DNA of 64,000 bases from Gongronella butleri (Eukaryota; Mucoromycota; Mucoromycetes; Mucorales; Cunninghamellaceae). Shown here piece after piece: positions 21,934 to 33,637 of the stretch. The position numbers and the translations under genes were made by a program. The notes beneath the pieces were generated by a model, which was not told the origin of the DNA, did no database searches, and saw only the letters and a list, made by a program, of their open reading frames with translations. The stretch lies in the NCBI GenBank assembly GCA_025201375.1, contig JAIWZP010000005.1:806001-870000 (forward strand). Reading direction: 5' to 3'. Every line of letters starts with the position of its first letter. Position 1 is the first letter of the stretch.

Positions 21934-23640
21934 GTTTGAAAAAAGTTGACAAGGGTATCAATAGGATAAAGAAAAAGAAAAAAGGCACACACTCAATCAA
22001 AGCCCAGGCGGGCTCCACTTGTCTTTTTTTTATATGCACCAAACCCCGCCGTCAAAACTTAAAACACTACCAATGGATCAGTGCTGCTGATGTTGCACAG
22101 CCAAGGGCAAAAACCAGAGAGCGATGATGCCCAAAAGAACAAAAAACTTTCAATAACCTTATTAAGGTTTGCTGATCTCTGCTTTCGCCATTCCAGGTAA
22201 TCAATCGCCTTGCCCACCCCGCAGGGCAACAAAGATAGATCACAAACACAGCAGGCAAAGGAAAAACAACAAGGCGTGCACGTTTTCTCATCTTTCTGTT
22301 TGCTTTTGGATCACGTTCATCATGCCAGCTTCATCCCTTTCCCAGGAACCGCGGCCGCGGATCTGGGCTCCCCCCACCTCGTCGTCTTCTTTATTGGGGG
22401 GAATTGAGACAAACGAGACAAATGCGTCCAATTGCCTGACCAATGGCTCTCCAGGACCCCGCGCGTCAGATGATAGCATCCCCTTTCCCCCCGCCTTGTC
22501 GACCATCTTGTCCAAGGCAACAAGGTTCATACCACAACGTCATCGATTCATCCGTTTAATGAGCAATTCAACGCCGATTTTGCTCGTCATTGAATGATCC
22601 ACTCATTCTGACCTTAACAAAGAAGGCGTGCCTAGAGACCAAGTGTGGCAGAGCCCCTCGCATGCAGTCGATAAGCACCAAAAAGTGTTTCAACCCACTT
22701 TTTTTGTACCTTTCCCTCTCAGGCGTATGGATGCACAAGAAAAAATAAAAAAAAAGAGGAGAAACCAGTCAGATGCCTTGAGAACCTCATCAAATACCAA
22801 CTTGCATCGGGCTCGTGTGGGATCGACTTGGCACAAAGATGCACAAGAGTGGCATTATTTTTTTTTCAGCGAGATTCAAGGCTATTGTGCAGCGTGGCGA
22901 GTGAATTTTTTGCGGAATACATGCATACACATGGCGATAACTGCGTCGTTTCGACACGATGAATGCCATGAAATGCTGGTCGATGCACACCATGCAACAT
23001 TTGAGCCTACGCCTAACACGGCAAGACAACGTGGTCGCGTTGTTTACCTGGCGCCGCGTGGTTCTCCTTTTATCCAAGCACCGGGGCTCCCGGTTGATCG
23101 GCTGACGCCCGCCCCCATCAAAATAGCCACGATCGATCTAAATATGATAATTTAAAAAAAAAAAAAAAAAGAGGAAACACCCGAGATGGCTAGGGCGCAA
23201 ATACCTCACCATCGCACAAATGGCCTGGTGTCGCCGTAATACGAAGCGAAGCACGCACGGTCCCGCTTGGTAATGCGATGAGATGGCACGGCACGCGCTC
23301 AATACTTTTTTTTACGTGCGAAGAATGGTAAACAACGATCATCTGACGCGTCTGACGCGTCAAACATCGTAATTGCTTTTTTTTGAGTTTTTCTAAGCAT
23401 TGATCTGCTTTGGATGAAAAATTGATAGAATACAAAGCAGCGCGCTCTATGCTTTGCTCATTGGCATTGAGGCTTGATTGGCAACAAACCCGTTAAATCA
23501 TACTGAACCATTGTTTTATCATATCATAGTATACTGTATGTACCGCAACCATTAATCTTCCACGCCATTGTATCAGGGAGCATGATAATTCAAGCAAGCT
23601 CTTCATTTGTCGTCAGTGGCATCATGTTTGCCTAGCCAAT
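21934..23640. other. Gene-poor stretch upstream of the antiporter
   Basis: About 1.7 kb without a recognisable gene. The longest frame (22628-23155) has no family resemblance, no splice context and a composition like surrounding non-coding DNA. The part nearest 21934 presumably carries the antiporter promoter. A doubled GACGCGTC-like motif lies at 23343-23360. Confidence 0.5.
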
Positions 23641-23644
23641 CACG

Positions 23645-25020
23645 CTATCAATATCGAAAATGCGAGCTTCCAGAGTCATTTTTGCGCACCAACTCGCCGA
23701 GATCTCAACGATACGTCTCCAAAACCTAAGCGCTTTTACCGCTTTTGATCACAGATTCATTTGAGATGGCTCGCGCGCCGATACGTTGGGTCGTTGTTGC
23801 GTGCGTCACCAAAATGGACAAAACCTTACCCCTTTTTGCTGGGCGCGTCCTCCGCATCCTGCTCATTGGGTCCTATATTTGAGCTAAACGATGCTGAACA
23901 GAAAGCTCTAACGATGTCAAGATTTTTCAAGGATCGGATAGCTCAGTCCTGAGAAAATGTATTTCGCATGAATTAGGGCCAAATCGACACGATGAAGACT
24001 AACTCGCCGAGAACTCGACGCGATGTCCTCAAATTACAAGCGCTTTTACCGCGTTTGCCCGCTGATTCATTTGAGGTAATTCCTGCGTCGGGGCGATCAG
24101 CCGTTGTCGCGGTACGAGAAATCACCTTGACGCCTACGAAACTGGCACTTCCTCAGAAACTTGTTCATCTGGCCCCAAATTTGGACCATTTGATGGTGAA
24201 CACAATTCTCCAACGGTGTTAATTGTTTTCGCGAATCGGATCACTCAGTCTCGAGAAATCTCGAGATTCGTGTTTGGTAATGAAAACCCACCGCCAAATA
24301 ATATTTTACGCATTTCTCCCGACGAGCCAGACCATATGGCTCCAAATTCAGGTCAATGGATACTTGGCTCAAAGGTTCGATGATTCCAAGTTTTTTCGCT
24401 AATCGGATCACCCAGTCTTGAGAAAATGCAATTTTTATAAAGTCAGGGCCAAAACAGGGTCAAACGACCTCCGAAGGCTAACTCGACGAGAACTTGACGC
24501 GATATCCCCAAATTACAAGCGCTTTTACCGCGTTTGCCCGCTGCTTCATTTGAGGTGACTCACGTATCGGAGCGATCAGCTGTTGTCGCTGTATGAAACC
24601 AAATGTCCCATCAAACTCCATTTACGCCTATGAAACTAGCGCATTCTCAGAAACTCACTCATCTGGTCCCAAATTTGGACCAGTTGATGGCAGACCCAAT
24701 TCTTCAACGGTGTTGATTTTTCTCGCATATCGGATCACTCAGTCCCGAGAAAGCTCGAGATTCGTGTTTGGTAGTGAAACCCCAGCACAAAACAGTATTT
24801 TACGCGTTTCTCCCGATGAGCGCGACTATCTGGCGCCAAATATTGATCAGTGGATACTCGACTCAAAACTTCAATGATTCCAAGTTTTTTCACAAATCGG
24901 ATCATTCAATCTTGAGAAAATGTATTTTTCATAAATCAGGGCCAAAACAAGATCAAAACGATCCCTAAAGGCTAACTCGCCGAGAACTCGACGCGATGTC
25001 CTCAAATTTTTGCCGCAGTA
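23645..25020 (+). repeat. Repeat family R2: higher-order tandem array
   Basis: A block beginning AACTCGCCGAGAACTCGACG recurs at 23691, 24001, 24480 and 24974, with spacings of about 310, 480 and 494 bp. It is followed by a shared block containing AAGCGCTTTTACCGC and TTCATTTGAGGT in the first three copies; the fourth is truncated. Within units a second motif, ATCGGATCACTCAGTC plus (T/C)(C/T)GAGAAA, occurs about every 160-330 bp (23933, 24236, 24403, 24727, 24895). It alternates between a version followed by TCTCGAGATTCG and one followed by ATG(T/C)A. The first unit also matches 38.0-38.3 kb. There is no consistent open frame. Confidence 0.8.
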
Positions 25021-25470
25021 TGACTCCCTACAATCAGCAAAAATTAAAAAAAAAATCGCGGATTCTCCACATTAGTTGTTTGGCTGTCTTCCAAGGCAAC
25101 TTGCACACTTGTACAGTATTTTTGACAAAAGGGACAAATTTCCAAGCTGATTGAATAATACAATGGCGAAAACGAGCAGATTTCCCCTGAAAACGCGCGA
25201 AATACAAAAAAAAAAAAAAAAAAGAAAAAGAAAAAGAAAAAGTGACACTGGTTGCCATGACAGCCAATCCCCATTGCCGGATACATTCATGCGCGTGGTT
25301 CACACCAATTGGGATCCAGCCAGGTCGGCTGACCATGCATTTGTGCCCAGCAGTTGGCGGGACGACGTCATTTGCCCTTTTTTTGGCCAATTTTCTTTTC
25401 TTTGTTCTTTTTTTCTTTCTTCTCGACCTTATCTTTATTTTTTTTAGACGCCCCACACTTAGACACAGCT

Positions 25471-28117
25471 ATGAAGGCAGGACTGGTGCTAGTAGTTCTT
25501 GTACACAGTGCGGCATTGGCGACGGCGCTGCCCTGGCCGCCGCAGTGGCCTGTGTTGCGCGACCAACCGGTGACTATAGCCGAGGAGGAGCTATTGTACC
25601 AAGTCACCGAGCAGTGGTTCCAAGCTCGCTCGGTGCAAAAGTCGTGCAGCAGCTGCATCTCGGCGCTACAGCTGATCAAGAGCCTGTCGTACACTTCCGA
25701 GAAACTGCTTGTCCGCGCACTAACCAACGTGTGCAAACGCACAAAACTTGTCGCCCCGGACGTCGTAGGTTTTTTTTTTTTTTACTGGACTGCTGCGCGG
25801 CTCCGAATGTGCTGACCCCGCGGCATTTCTCTCTTTTTAGTGCAAAGGCATGATGGAGGAGCAGGTGCCGATTGCGCGCAAAGTGATCAAGGTACAAAAA
25901 AAAAAAAAAAATAGGGTGGCCATGGGACAAGGAGGGGAAGAATGTTATGCACTGAGCCCATTGTGGCCACGGGGGAGGGGGATGCGGGGAAATGGGGCTG
26001 GGAGAAGTGGGACATGCAGGTTGATTGACAGGTGATTGCCCTTTTTTGTAACAGACCATGAATATTTCTGGGCGCGACGGTCATTTACTGTGCGCTGCCG
26101 TGGCCAATTCATGTCCATACCCCGAGGTCGAGCCATGGAATATCACGTTTCCCAAGCCCAAGCCCAAAGATTACCCGGTGCCGACACCGTCGCCTGACGA
26201 CGAGCCGCTGACGGTACTGCACCTGAGCGACTGGCACGTCGATCCGCTCTACGAGGTAATAAATGGATACTTTTGCGGTGGTGGGGTCGTTCAATGAGAG
26301 AGAGGAGAAGGGAGAGCAACACTGACGCTCTTTTTGTGTAAAATAGGCCAATTCAGACGCCATTTGTGATAAGCCGTTTTGCTGTCGCTCCGAATTCACC
26401 GACTACAACAACGTGAGCAAGCCGGCGTCCGTGTGGGGTAACAAAATATTCGAAAAAAAGAAGTCGTGCTGTGTTCATTGGCTGACGTTTATTTTACGCG
26501 CTTTTTCATAAAAAAAAAAGGGGAATACTCGTGTGACACGCCACTGGCCCTGATTGAGTCGATGCTTGAATACATCCCGACGGCGGCACCAACACTTGAT
26601 TTTGGCCTGATGACGGGAGACGGTAAAAAAGAAAAAAAATCGGTCAAAACGGACGTGTACTTAGATTTTCTCTCTCTTTTTCGTGATTTAGTGCCTCCTC
26701 ACGAGGTATGGAACACACTGCCGTTCCTCAAGACGCAGGTGATCCATGAGGGCACATATGCGCTGCTGCACGCGCATTTTGACAGCAAGGACATGCTGAA
26801 CACGAAGTTGTACCCTGCGGTCGGCAATCACGAGGCTGCGCCAACCAACAATTTCCCGCTGCGCACGAGCGAGTTTGACGAAGACCACGTCTACTTGTCG
26901 CTACAGTGGCTGTACGATACTCTATCAAGGCATTGGCATTCGTGGGTCGCATCCAATGGTGACCAGTGGACGGCCACGACCTCCGGCAGCTATGCCACGT
27001 ACCCTGTGCCGGGGCTCAAGCTCATCAGTCTCAATACCAACTTTTGCTACACGCTCAATTGGTGGCTGTACCAGCAGCCAGTCGACAAGGACCCCAATGG
27101 GATCCTGATGTGGCTCGTGGACCAGCTGCAGGACGCAGAGGACAAGCACGAGCGTGTGTGGATCGTCGGCCACATCTCGCCGGGCGACAGCACGTGTTTC
27201 CACGACTATTCAAACTATTACCACCAAATTGTCGAGCGATATGCGCCGCACGTCATTGCAGGTCAATTCTTTGGCCATACCCACAAGTAAGACAAGGCAA
27301 TGGATCGAATCCATTTTGCTCGTCGCACAAGAATCACACTCGTGCTCATGCGTGTCACGTCATTTTTTTCTGCAGAGATGAGTTTCAGGTGTTTTATGAG
27401 GGAAATCAGCAAACAGCCGACAAGGCGCTCTCCGTCGCGTACATTGGGCCGTCTATCACCCCCTTTCTCAATGTGAATCCAGGGTTCAGGTAAAAAAAAA
27501 AAAAAAAAAAAAAAAAGATGATAAGAAAAAGGCAGAAAAAAAACCAACATTCACCCCCACCCCTTTTTTTTAGAGTGTACAAGGTCGATCGTCAGACATT
27601 TGAGGTTTTGGATTCAATCACATATATTGCGGACCTGGACCGTGCGACTTCCTGGCTGGAGGAGCCTGTAAGACCAGCTTCTTTTAAAAAAAATTGAAGA
27701 ATGGGCCTATTTGCGTTCCATTTATGCTGTAAATTTCTTTTTTTCTTGCGAATTTGACGAAAATAGAACTGGCACGTCGAGTATAGTGCGAGCGAGGCAT
27801 TCGCGGGCAAGCTGACGCGTGGGCAAGTGCCATTATCGGCCGGATGGTGGCACAAGGTGACGGAGCAAATGGAGTCCGACGAGTCGATGTTCCAAAAATA
27901 CTGGCTCTATCGCTCGAAGTCCAGCCCTCTCACAAGGCCGTGTGACGACGAAGGCGACGACCAGTGTCGTGCAGACACCATTTGCAACCTCCGCGCAGCC
28001 AATGCGGAATTGCGCTGCGATTATGACCCTGACAAATTGCCCGTCGACCCGCCAGAAGAAATGTGCGGCCTTGGTCTGCACCGCATTGATCTCGTCTCAT
28101 CATCCCGCACACAATGA
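25471..28117 (+). CDS. Acid sphingomyelinase-like phosphodiesterase (saposin domain plus metallophosphatase)
   Basis: This secreted or lysosomal/vacuolar enzyme is expected to cleave sphingomyelin or a related phosphosphingolipid. Exons 25471-25764, 25841-25891, 26055-26255, 26347-26437, 26521-26622, 26692-27286, 27376-27489, 27574-27667 and 27767-28117 give 630 codons, the usual length for the family. A signal peptide (MKAGLVLVVLVHSAALATA) leads into a saposin-B domain with the Cys pattern CSSC...C...CKGMM. A Pro-rich linker follows. The metallophosphatase domain shows HLSDWHVDPLYE (Asp174, His176), the GD of LMTGDVPPHEVW, GNHEAAPTN, GHISPGDS and GHTHK. A C-terminal Cys-rich part (TRPCDDEGDD, CNLRAANAELRC) completes it. 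A 5' leader intron ending just before the ATG is possible. Substrate is inferred from the family. Confidence 0.94.
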
Positions 28118-28291
28118 ATAAAATGTATTATTTTTTTTTTTACAAATCTTTTTTTTTTAAAAAAAAAAATCAAGGATGCACAGGAAAAGGGGGGGGAAAG
28201 AGAAAGAACTACAAGAGGCGAAAGAATTTCGTGGCACCATCAGATCAATGAGGGCTGTTTTTACAAAAACACAAAAAAAAAAGGAGGGAGA

Positions 28292-29413
28292 TCAATGGCG
28301 TTGGGGCTGTGTGGGTTCCAATGTAATGGTCGGGGCATCCGGCTTTTGCGGGGTTGTGTCGTGATGTGGTGATGGCAAAGGTCCAGTGGCCGATTGATCT
28401 GTGTGAGGGGTCATTGGCGAGTGATGCTGGTCATAGGCAGGATCGTAATAAGCCTGCTGTTGATGAGGGTCATGCATGTATTGCTGCTGTTGATCCGGAT
28501 ACGCACCATAATAGGCCGGATCCTGCTGGCCGTGCGAATGGTCGTAATACTCTGCGCCGCCCGGTGCTTGCTGATCATAGTAATATTTCTGCTGATGATC
28601 CATTTCGTACATGTATGCTTGTTGGTCGACCTGGTACTTGTGGGGATCAAATGCGCCGTGGCTGGCATCCATGGGCATCATATGGCCGACATTGCCATAG
28701 GCCATGGTGGGCGACGTCAAGTTCAATTGCGGCGCATACGTGCTGGATCGATTCTGGTGGTGATCGTTGCCAATGTAAGCGGCGGGCATTGCCGGCGAGT
28801 GGCCGGCCAGCTCGGGCTGGAAGGGCGACGTCAAGGACGCGCCCACATCGCGCACGCTATTATTGGTCGTGCTTGGATAATCGTCCATGGCTTGGAACCC
28901 GCCCTTGTCGTTGCCCCACAAATCATCCATGTTGGCGTTTTTGCGCGCCGCGCGTCGACGCTGACGCCGGCAAAGGCTCACCAGGAGACCTACAAGCACC
29001 GCAGCGCCAACCACGCCGCCAATGATCCCGCCAATCAGTGCAGGGTTCATGGTCGGGCTACTGCTGGACGGTGCAGAAGACGCCGACGCGCTCGACGACA
29101 CGGACGACGACGAAAGCGACGAAAAGCTTGAAAACGACGTCGTATCCGATGAAATCGTCGACGACGGGACAATCACCGACGAAACAATATGTGACGAGCT
29201 GGCCGGGGCTTGAGACGACGAGGACGGAGGCTGCACAGCCGATGTGGGCTTGTCGGACGAAGCTGGGGGCGCGGTCGTCGGCTTGTCGGTCGTCGTTGGT
29301 GGCGGGTCTTGCGTCGTCTTTGTTGCAGGAGGCTCGGACGACGACGCAGGAGGCTTGCTCGAGTCGGTGGCGTCAGCAGCAGCGTCGGTAACAGCACGCA
29401 GGAAAAGACCCAT
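28292..29413 (-). CDS. Single-pass membrane protein with Ser/Thr-rich ectodomain (sensor-like)
   Basis: I do not recognise an exact orthologue. The 373-residue single-exon product begins MGLFLRAVTDAAADA, a weak signal. About 100 residues rich in Ser, Thr and Pro follow, typical of O-mannosylated wall-spanning ectodomains. One transmembrane helix (LIGGIIGGVVGAAVLVGLLV, about residues 125-146) precedes a basic stop-transfer CRRQRRRAARK. The cytosolic tail of about 220 residues is rich in Tyr, Gln, His and Pro. This architecture matches fungal cell-wall stress sensors of the Wsc/Mid2 kind, but there is no WSC cysteine module. It converges on the sphingomyelinase gene. The function is inferred from architecture only. 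Confidence 0.7.
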   Translation of the reverse strand: MGLFLRAVTDAAADATDSSKPPASSSEPPATKTTQDPPPTTTDKPTTAPPASSDKPTSAVQPPSSSSQAPASSSHIVSSVIVPSSTISSDTTSFSSFSSLSSSSVSSSASASSAPSSSSPTMNPALIGGIIGGVVGAAVLVGLLVSLCRRQRRRAARKNANMDDLWGNDKGGFQAMDDYPSTTNNSVRDVGASLTSPFQPELAGHSPAMPAAYIGNDHHQNRSSTYAPQLNLTSPTMAYGNVGHMMPMDASHGAFDPHKYQVDQQAYMYEMDHQQKYYYDQQAPGGAEYYDHSHGQQDPAYYGAYPDQQQQYMHDPHQQQAYYDPAYDQHHSPMTPHTDQSATGPLPSPHHDTTPQKPDAPTITLEPTQPQRH

Positions 29414-29619
29414 GATAAATTAAAAAAAGGACAGAAAGAAAAAAAAAGGAAAGGAATGAAAAAGGAACGTGAAGTGGGGTTAAAAAAAAAATGAGAAAAC
29501 AAAAAAAAAATGATAAAACGAAAAAGAAAAAGAGAAATAAAAAAGAACGTCGAGAACTGAGGGCCCTTTTGAACAAATGAAAACAAGCTCTTCTTTGTGC
29601 GACCAGCGCTGTAAATTGC

Positions 29620-29655
<36 letters not shown>

Positions 29656-30042
29656 GACCCCCATTGGACACGCTTCTTCCCCCTCACTCATTCCATCCTT
29701 GCCAAACACACTCGCTGCGCGTCAATGAATGGCTATTACTTGCCTTTTTTTTTTGCTCACTCAATGTTTCGTTGCCAGGACACGAGGGGGGGGGGATCGA
29801 CATGATGCTTTATGAAAAAAGGGGGCGCAGATGTCAATGTTGGCGCAAAGGAGGGGCCTGATCCGCTCTGTGCAACATGGAACCCGGGCGCGCTTTGGAA
29901 AAAAAATAAAAACAGGGGCGTCACGTGGATTGAGCCAATGGGTGGCGGTCCGGCCAGTCCGGCCAAAAAAAAAAAAAAAAGTGAAGAAAGGCGGCGCTCT
30001 TTTTTTTTTTTTTTTAATCCTTTGTCTTTTTTTTTTCGCTCC
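29414..30042. other. Divergent intergenic region, A/T homopolymer-rich
   Basis: This stretch lies between divergent starts of the membrane-sensor-like gene and NUP42. It contains long A runs (for example 29620-29645) and mixed poly-purine tracts. No gene and no clear TATA box were seen. Confidence 0.6.
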
Positions 30043-31444
30043 ATGGCTGTGTGCAAGTTCTTTTTACAAGGTCGGTGCAACTTTGGCAACAATTGTCGCA
30101 ACGAGCATATACCCGGCGCGCGAGGCAATGCTGGCACCCAGGCTCAGGCCGCCGCATTCAAGTAAAATGACGTTTCTTTTGCTTTTTTTTCCCTTTTTTT
30201 TTTTTTTTTTTTTTTTACTCACCATTCGTTTTTGAATCGCAGTGAGGCGACGCTGCGCCAGGATATCAACGACTTTCGGCCGCAGTGGCCGCTGTCAGTG
30301 TATGGCCCGGCCAAAGAAGAGCCCAATTTGATTGTTGGCACGGATATGAGCTTAGACGAGGACCGGCTTGCTTATTATGAAAGCATGCGCACCTCTGGCA
30401 ACGACGCGCCATACGTAAGGAGCTCACTTTGCGTCGATTTGCCGCAGCCCATGGGAAAAATCAGGCGACTCAATTCCTTTTTTTTTATTTTTTTTTTATT
30501 TTTTGTAGAATGCCAAGATGGCACCCCTTTTACAAAGCATGAACAACCAGGTGACCAGCATTGTCGGGAATCCGCAGGGCGCCTTGCGTCATTTCAGCAG
30601 CGAAAAATCAAGTAAATCCAACACCGGTGGGGCATTTGGCGCACCGAGTGCGACGCCACAACAATTTTCGCCCTTTTCTGGTGGTGGTGGCGGTGGCGCC
30701 AATGCGTTTGGTGGCGGCAATGCAGGCGCGTCGGCGTTTGGTCAACCATCGGCATTTGGGCAGCCTGCGACTGCGACCGCGTCGGCTTTTGGTAAACCTT
30801 CGGCGTTTGGCCAAACATCGTCCCTGGGTGGCGCGTCGGCCTTTGGCCAGACATCGTCGCTTGGTGGCGGTGCAAGCGCGTTTGGACAGACATCATCCCT
30901 GGGCGGCGCGTCAGCTTTTGGACAGACATCGTCCCTCAGTGGCGCGTCAGCTTTTGGCCAAACATCATCTTTGGGCTCTGGAAGCGCGTTTGGTCAGACA
31001 TCCTCGCTCGGTGGCGGGTCAAGCGCGTTTGGGCAGACATCATCGCTTGGCAGTGGTAGCGCGTTTGGCCAAACATCGTCTTTGGGTGGTGGAGGAAGCG
31101 CGTTCGGCCAAACATCGTCTTTGGGAGGCGGTGCAAGCGCATTTGGACAGACATCCGCCCTTGGCGCCGGAACTTCCGCATTTGGACAGCCACAGGCAGC
31201 ACCCACAACCGCGTTTGGACAGACATCTACCATGAGCAGTGGTGCATTTGGACAAACAACCACGCCAGCAGGCGCGTTTGGCCAACCAGCAGCAACGACA
31301 GCAGCAACTCCACCAGCAACAACCCCAATGACACCAAATGCACCCACGGCCAGTGCTGGCAAGAATGATTTGGCCGCGTTCCAGGCGCCGGCCTTTGAAC
31401 TTCACGGTATACCCGAATCAGAGCCTCCCATCGACGTGCGATGA
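30043..31444 (+). CDS. NUP42: NUP42/NLP1-like CCCH zinc-finger FG nucleoporin
   Basis: This component of the cytoplasmic face of the nuclear pore works with Gle1 and Dbp5 in mRNA export. Exons 30043-30161, 30243-30414 and 30509-31444 give 408 codons. A CCCH zinc finger opens the protein (Cys4, Cys12, Cys18, His22; [19 protein letters not shown]). A folded region with [18 protein letters not shown] follows. A long FG domain (about residues 130-370) is made of tandem [15 protein letters not shown] units. The conserved C-terminal Gle1-binding segment is [13 protein letters not shown]. The FG units are encoded by near-identical tandem DNA repeats. It converges on the CUE1-like gene with only about 80 bp between stop codons. 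Confidence 0.93.
30825..31215 (+). repeat. Coding minisatellite for FG repeats
   Basis: About ten tandem units of 36-45 bp encode [11 protein letters not shown] with variable Gly spacers. The DNA identity between units is high, so slippage or unequal exchange can change the FG copy number without shifting frame. Confidence 0.85.
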
Positions 31445-31524
31445 TTTTTTTCCAAAATGGCCATGCTTTATTATGTCTTTTTATTTTCGAAATAAAAAGA
31501 GAGATTCTTTCTTCCCCTCCTCTC

Positions 31525-32500
31525 TTAAGCTTGCATCATCTTCTTCTCGTACGCCTGGAGCATGTGTTGTCGTCGCTGCTCGGGCGTCAGGGTATTCAAT
31601 TCCTCGACAGACAGATCATCAAAGCTTTTCTCAGTCGCCGCAGGCGTGTCCTCCACCACGGCTGCCGCCGCTTGCTCCTTTTGCTTCTGCTTGTCCATCA
31701 ATTTCCTAGAAAAATGGGAAAAAATGGAATATAAATAAAAAAAAACACGCAAAAACCAATAAAAAAAAAAAAGGTAATTGGAGACTGCTTACTGTCTGGC
31801 TTGCATGACCATGAATGCCTTGCGCTGTTGCAAAGCGTGCTGGCGCTTCGTGGGGTCGGCCTCCCACACCTTGGGCGGCTCCACAGCACCATTGGCTGCG
31901 GGATCGAGCTTATAGCGCTGAATCAGATTGTCATGCTGCTTTCTTGATGACGATGACGACGTCGTATTGTTTGTCGCGTGGTTGGACGGCGATGGCGATG
32001 TTGGCTGGCTCGGTACCGCAGACACAGGCTGTATAAAAATAAAAATAAAAAGGGACGATGAACACGAAAATGAGGGAAAATGAGCCATTCATGCAAAAAT
32101 TACCACTGGCAGGCCGCCGTCACGCAACACATTGTCGACAGTGGTCTCGACGGAGCCGGTGCGCTGCAGATCGGCTTGGATGGCCGCTGTTGGGATGTCG
32201 GGAAACATGGCTCGCACCGTCTCGACCTAGATTTTAGAACGATGAGCAACGCCAATGCCTGGTTTGGCCGCCCTACAAGGTCTTACCATTTGTGGAGACA
32301 CGCGATGGCGTCGCGTGGCCTGACGTCGCTGTCGTTGAGGCGGGTGCGCAGGGGGACCGGCTATAAAAAAAACGATGGACAAGAGGGATGAGCCCTTTTT
32401 TTCCCAAGGCAATGGATAAAAAAACTACTTACAGAGCATCCATCGCAGGACGACCAATATTAAAAAGATGGCGACAAGAATAGACACGCCGTCGTTCATG
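31525..32500 (-). CDS. CUE1-like ER membrane protein (first exon apparently frameshifted)
   Basis: This is an ER-anchored CUE-domain protein that recruits and activates the ubiquitin-conjugating enzyme Ubc7 in ER-associated degradation. Exons in coding order are 32500-32433, 32360-32287, 32226-32104, 32028-31793 and 31705-31525. The CUE domain is well preserved (VSPQMVETVRAMFPDIP, DLQRTGSVETTVDNVL). A Ser/Asn-rich linker and a charged tail with LDPAANGAVEPPKVW and EKKMMQA follow. Exon 1 encodes a membrane anchor MNDGVSILVAIFL. After that, one extra base in the A/T run at 32459-32467 shifts the frame; without it the anchor would continue ILVVLRWML and join exon 2 in phase. As written, the phases of exons 1 and 2 do not match. 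An assembly error, a true frameshift or a different first exon are all possible. Confidence 0.8.
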
Positions 32501-32721
32501 GGGGAGGTGAAATGCTAGAAAGAAAGAAAAAAAAAGAATAGAAAGAGAGAGAAGAAAAAAAAAGGGGGGAAGAAAATGAAAAAGAAAAAAGGCCTTTCTC
32601 TATCAATTGGATGAGAGACGGAGAGGCGTTTGAAATTGCGCGCTTTGAAAAGGGCCGCCACGGGCCAGATTTATGTTTTTTTTTCTTCCTCCTCTCTTCC
32701 CATCTTTTACGCTGTTTTGGC

Positions 32722-33507
32722 ATGGATTCGATTGACACTGAGCTTGCTCAGCTGGCGCTTTGCGACCAGCTCAGAGCCAACTCCTCCTTCATGAAGGTCA
32801 TGGCCACTTTGTTTCATTATGGAAACCAGCCAATGAATGCCGCGCAACTTGTCATTGCCGTACGCACGCTCCAGCTTCTTCCTTTACGGTAAGCAACGCA
32901 TGTTTTCCATTCTTTTTTTTTTTTTCCTCTTCCCTCTTTGCTTTGCGTCTTTGGCATTCTCTATCGCGCTTTTTTTTATCCATTGTTGCTCTTTTGTGCT
33001 ATTTACTCACTTTATGTTTTCGTCTTTTTTCTTTGTCCAATGCAGTGGCGAGACGCCAAAGAGCACTATCCAAGGCATCATCAGCACGTCGCGCAAGACG
33101 GCACGCGACTTGCACAAGGCGGACCCGTTCTGTATCCTCCGAGATGCCACAGGACGCCAGGCACGCTATTGCATTGCCGACGAGGTGCTTAATGGCGTGC
33201 AAGTGCCACCCATCAAGGAGATCCCCGACAAACCCATCACCCTGCACCCTGTCCACCACACTTCCTCGCACATCTTCACCCCACGTCCCGCAAAGCGCGA
33301 AAAGCGCCTCCCAAAGTAAGTAAAAAAAAAAAGAAAAGGGAAAAAAAGCAATACAAAATCACTAAATGCCTTTTTTTTCCTCTCATTTTTCCCCGTAGGC
33401 CAAAACCCAAGCGCAAGAAACCCGTTGTCAAACCACCGGTCGAAAAAGAAGGCACGCCCAATTCCGATGTGGAAATCGATACGGACGATGATGATGTCTA
33501 TGGGTAA
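32722..33507 (+). CDS. Winged-helix (HARE-HTH/GDS1-like) protein, possibly the N-terminus of the PP2C gene
   Basis: Exons 32722-32888, 33046-33315 and 33399-33507 give 181 codons ending DDDDVYG. Residues about 20-100 resemble a winged-helix domain: an FMKVMATLFHYGNQPMNAAQLV helix pair, then RGETPKSTIQGIISTSRK and the FCILRDATGRQARYCIAD wing. This recalls HARE-HTH or GDS1-type domains and suggests a nuclear DNA- or chromatin-related role. A basic tail (KPKPKRKKP) could be a nuclear localisation signal. The last codons contain a GG/GTAATG donor at 33504 that would splice in phase to the PP2C exon at 33637, so this may be only the 5' part of a larger gene. The domain call is a weak resemblance. 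Confidence 0.6.
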
Positions 33508-33637
33508 TGATTAGACAAAAAAAATAAGAAAAAAAAGACGCCATGGACTTCCAATGCCTCTCCCCTCCATCTTTTCATACGTGGAAAATGTTTATTTACG
33601 CGTGCCCCCTCCCCCTTTTTTTTTTTGGTTCTTTAGG

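Noticed and set aside
22628..23155. 175-residue plus-strand frame
   Set aside because: No family resemblance, no splice context and no promoter-like features; composition is like flanking non-coding DNA.
23645..25020. Possible CRISPR-like array
   Set aside because: Repeats are hundreds of bases long, diverged and without regular short spacers, and the genome is eukaryotic.
28354..29131. Two long plus-strand frames of 223 and 245 residues
   Set aside because: Antisense to the Ser/Thr-rich membrane protein, which has a coherent ectodomain, helix and tail architecture.
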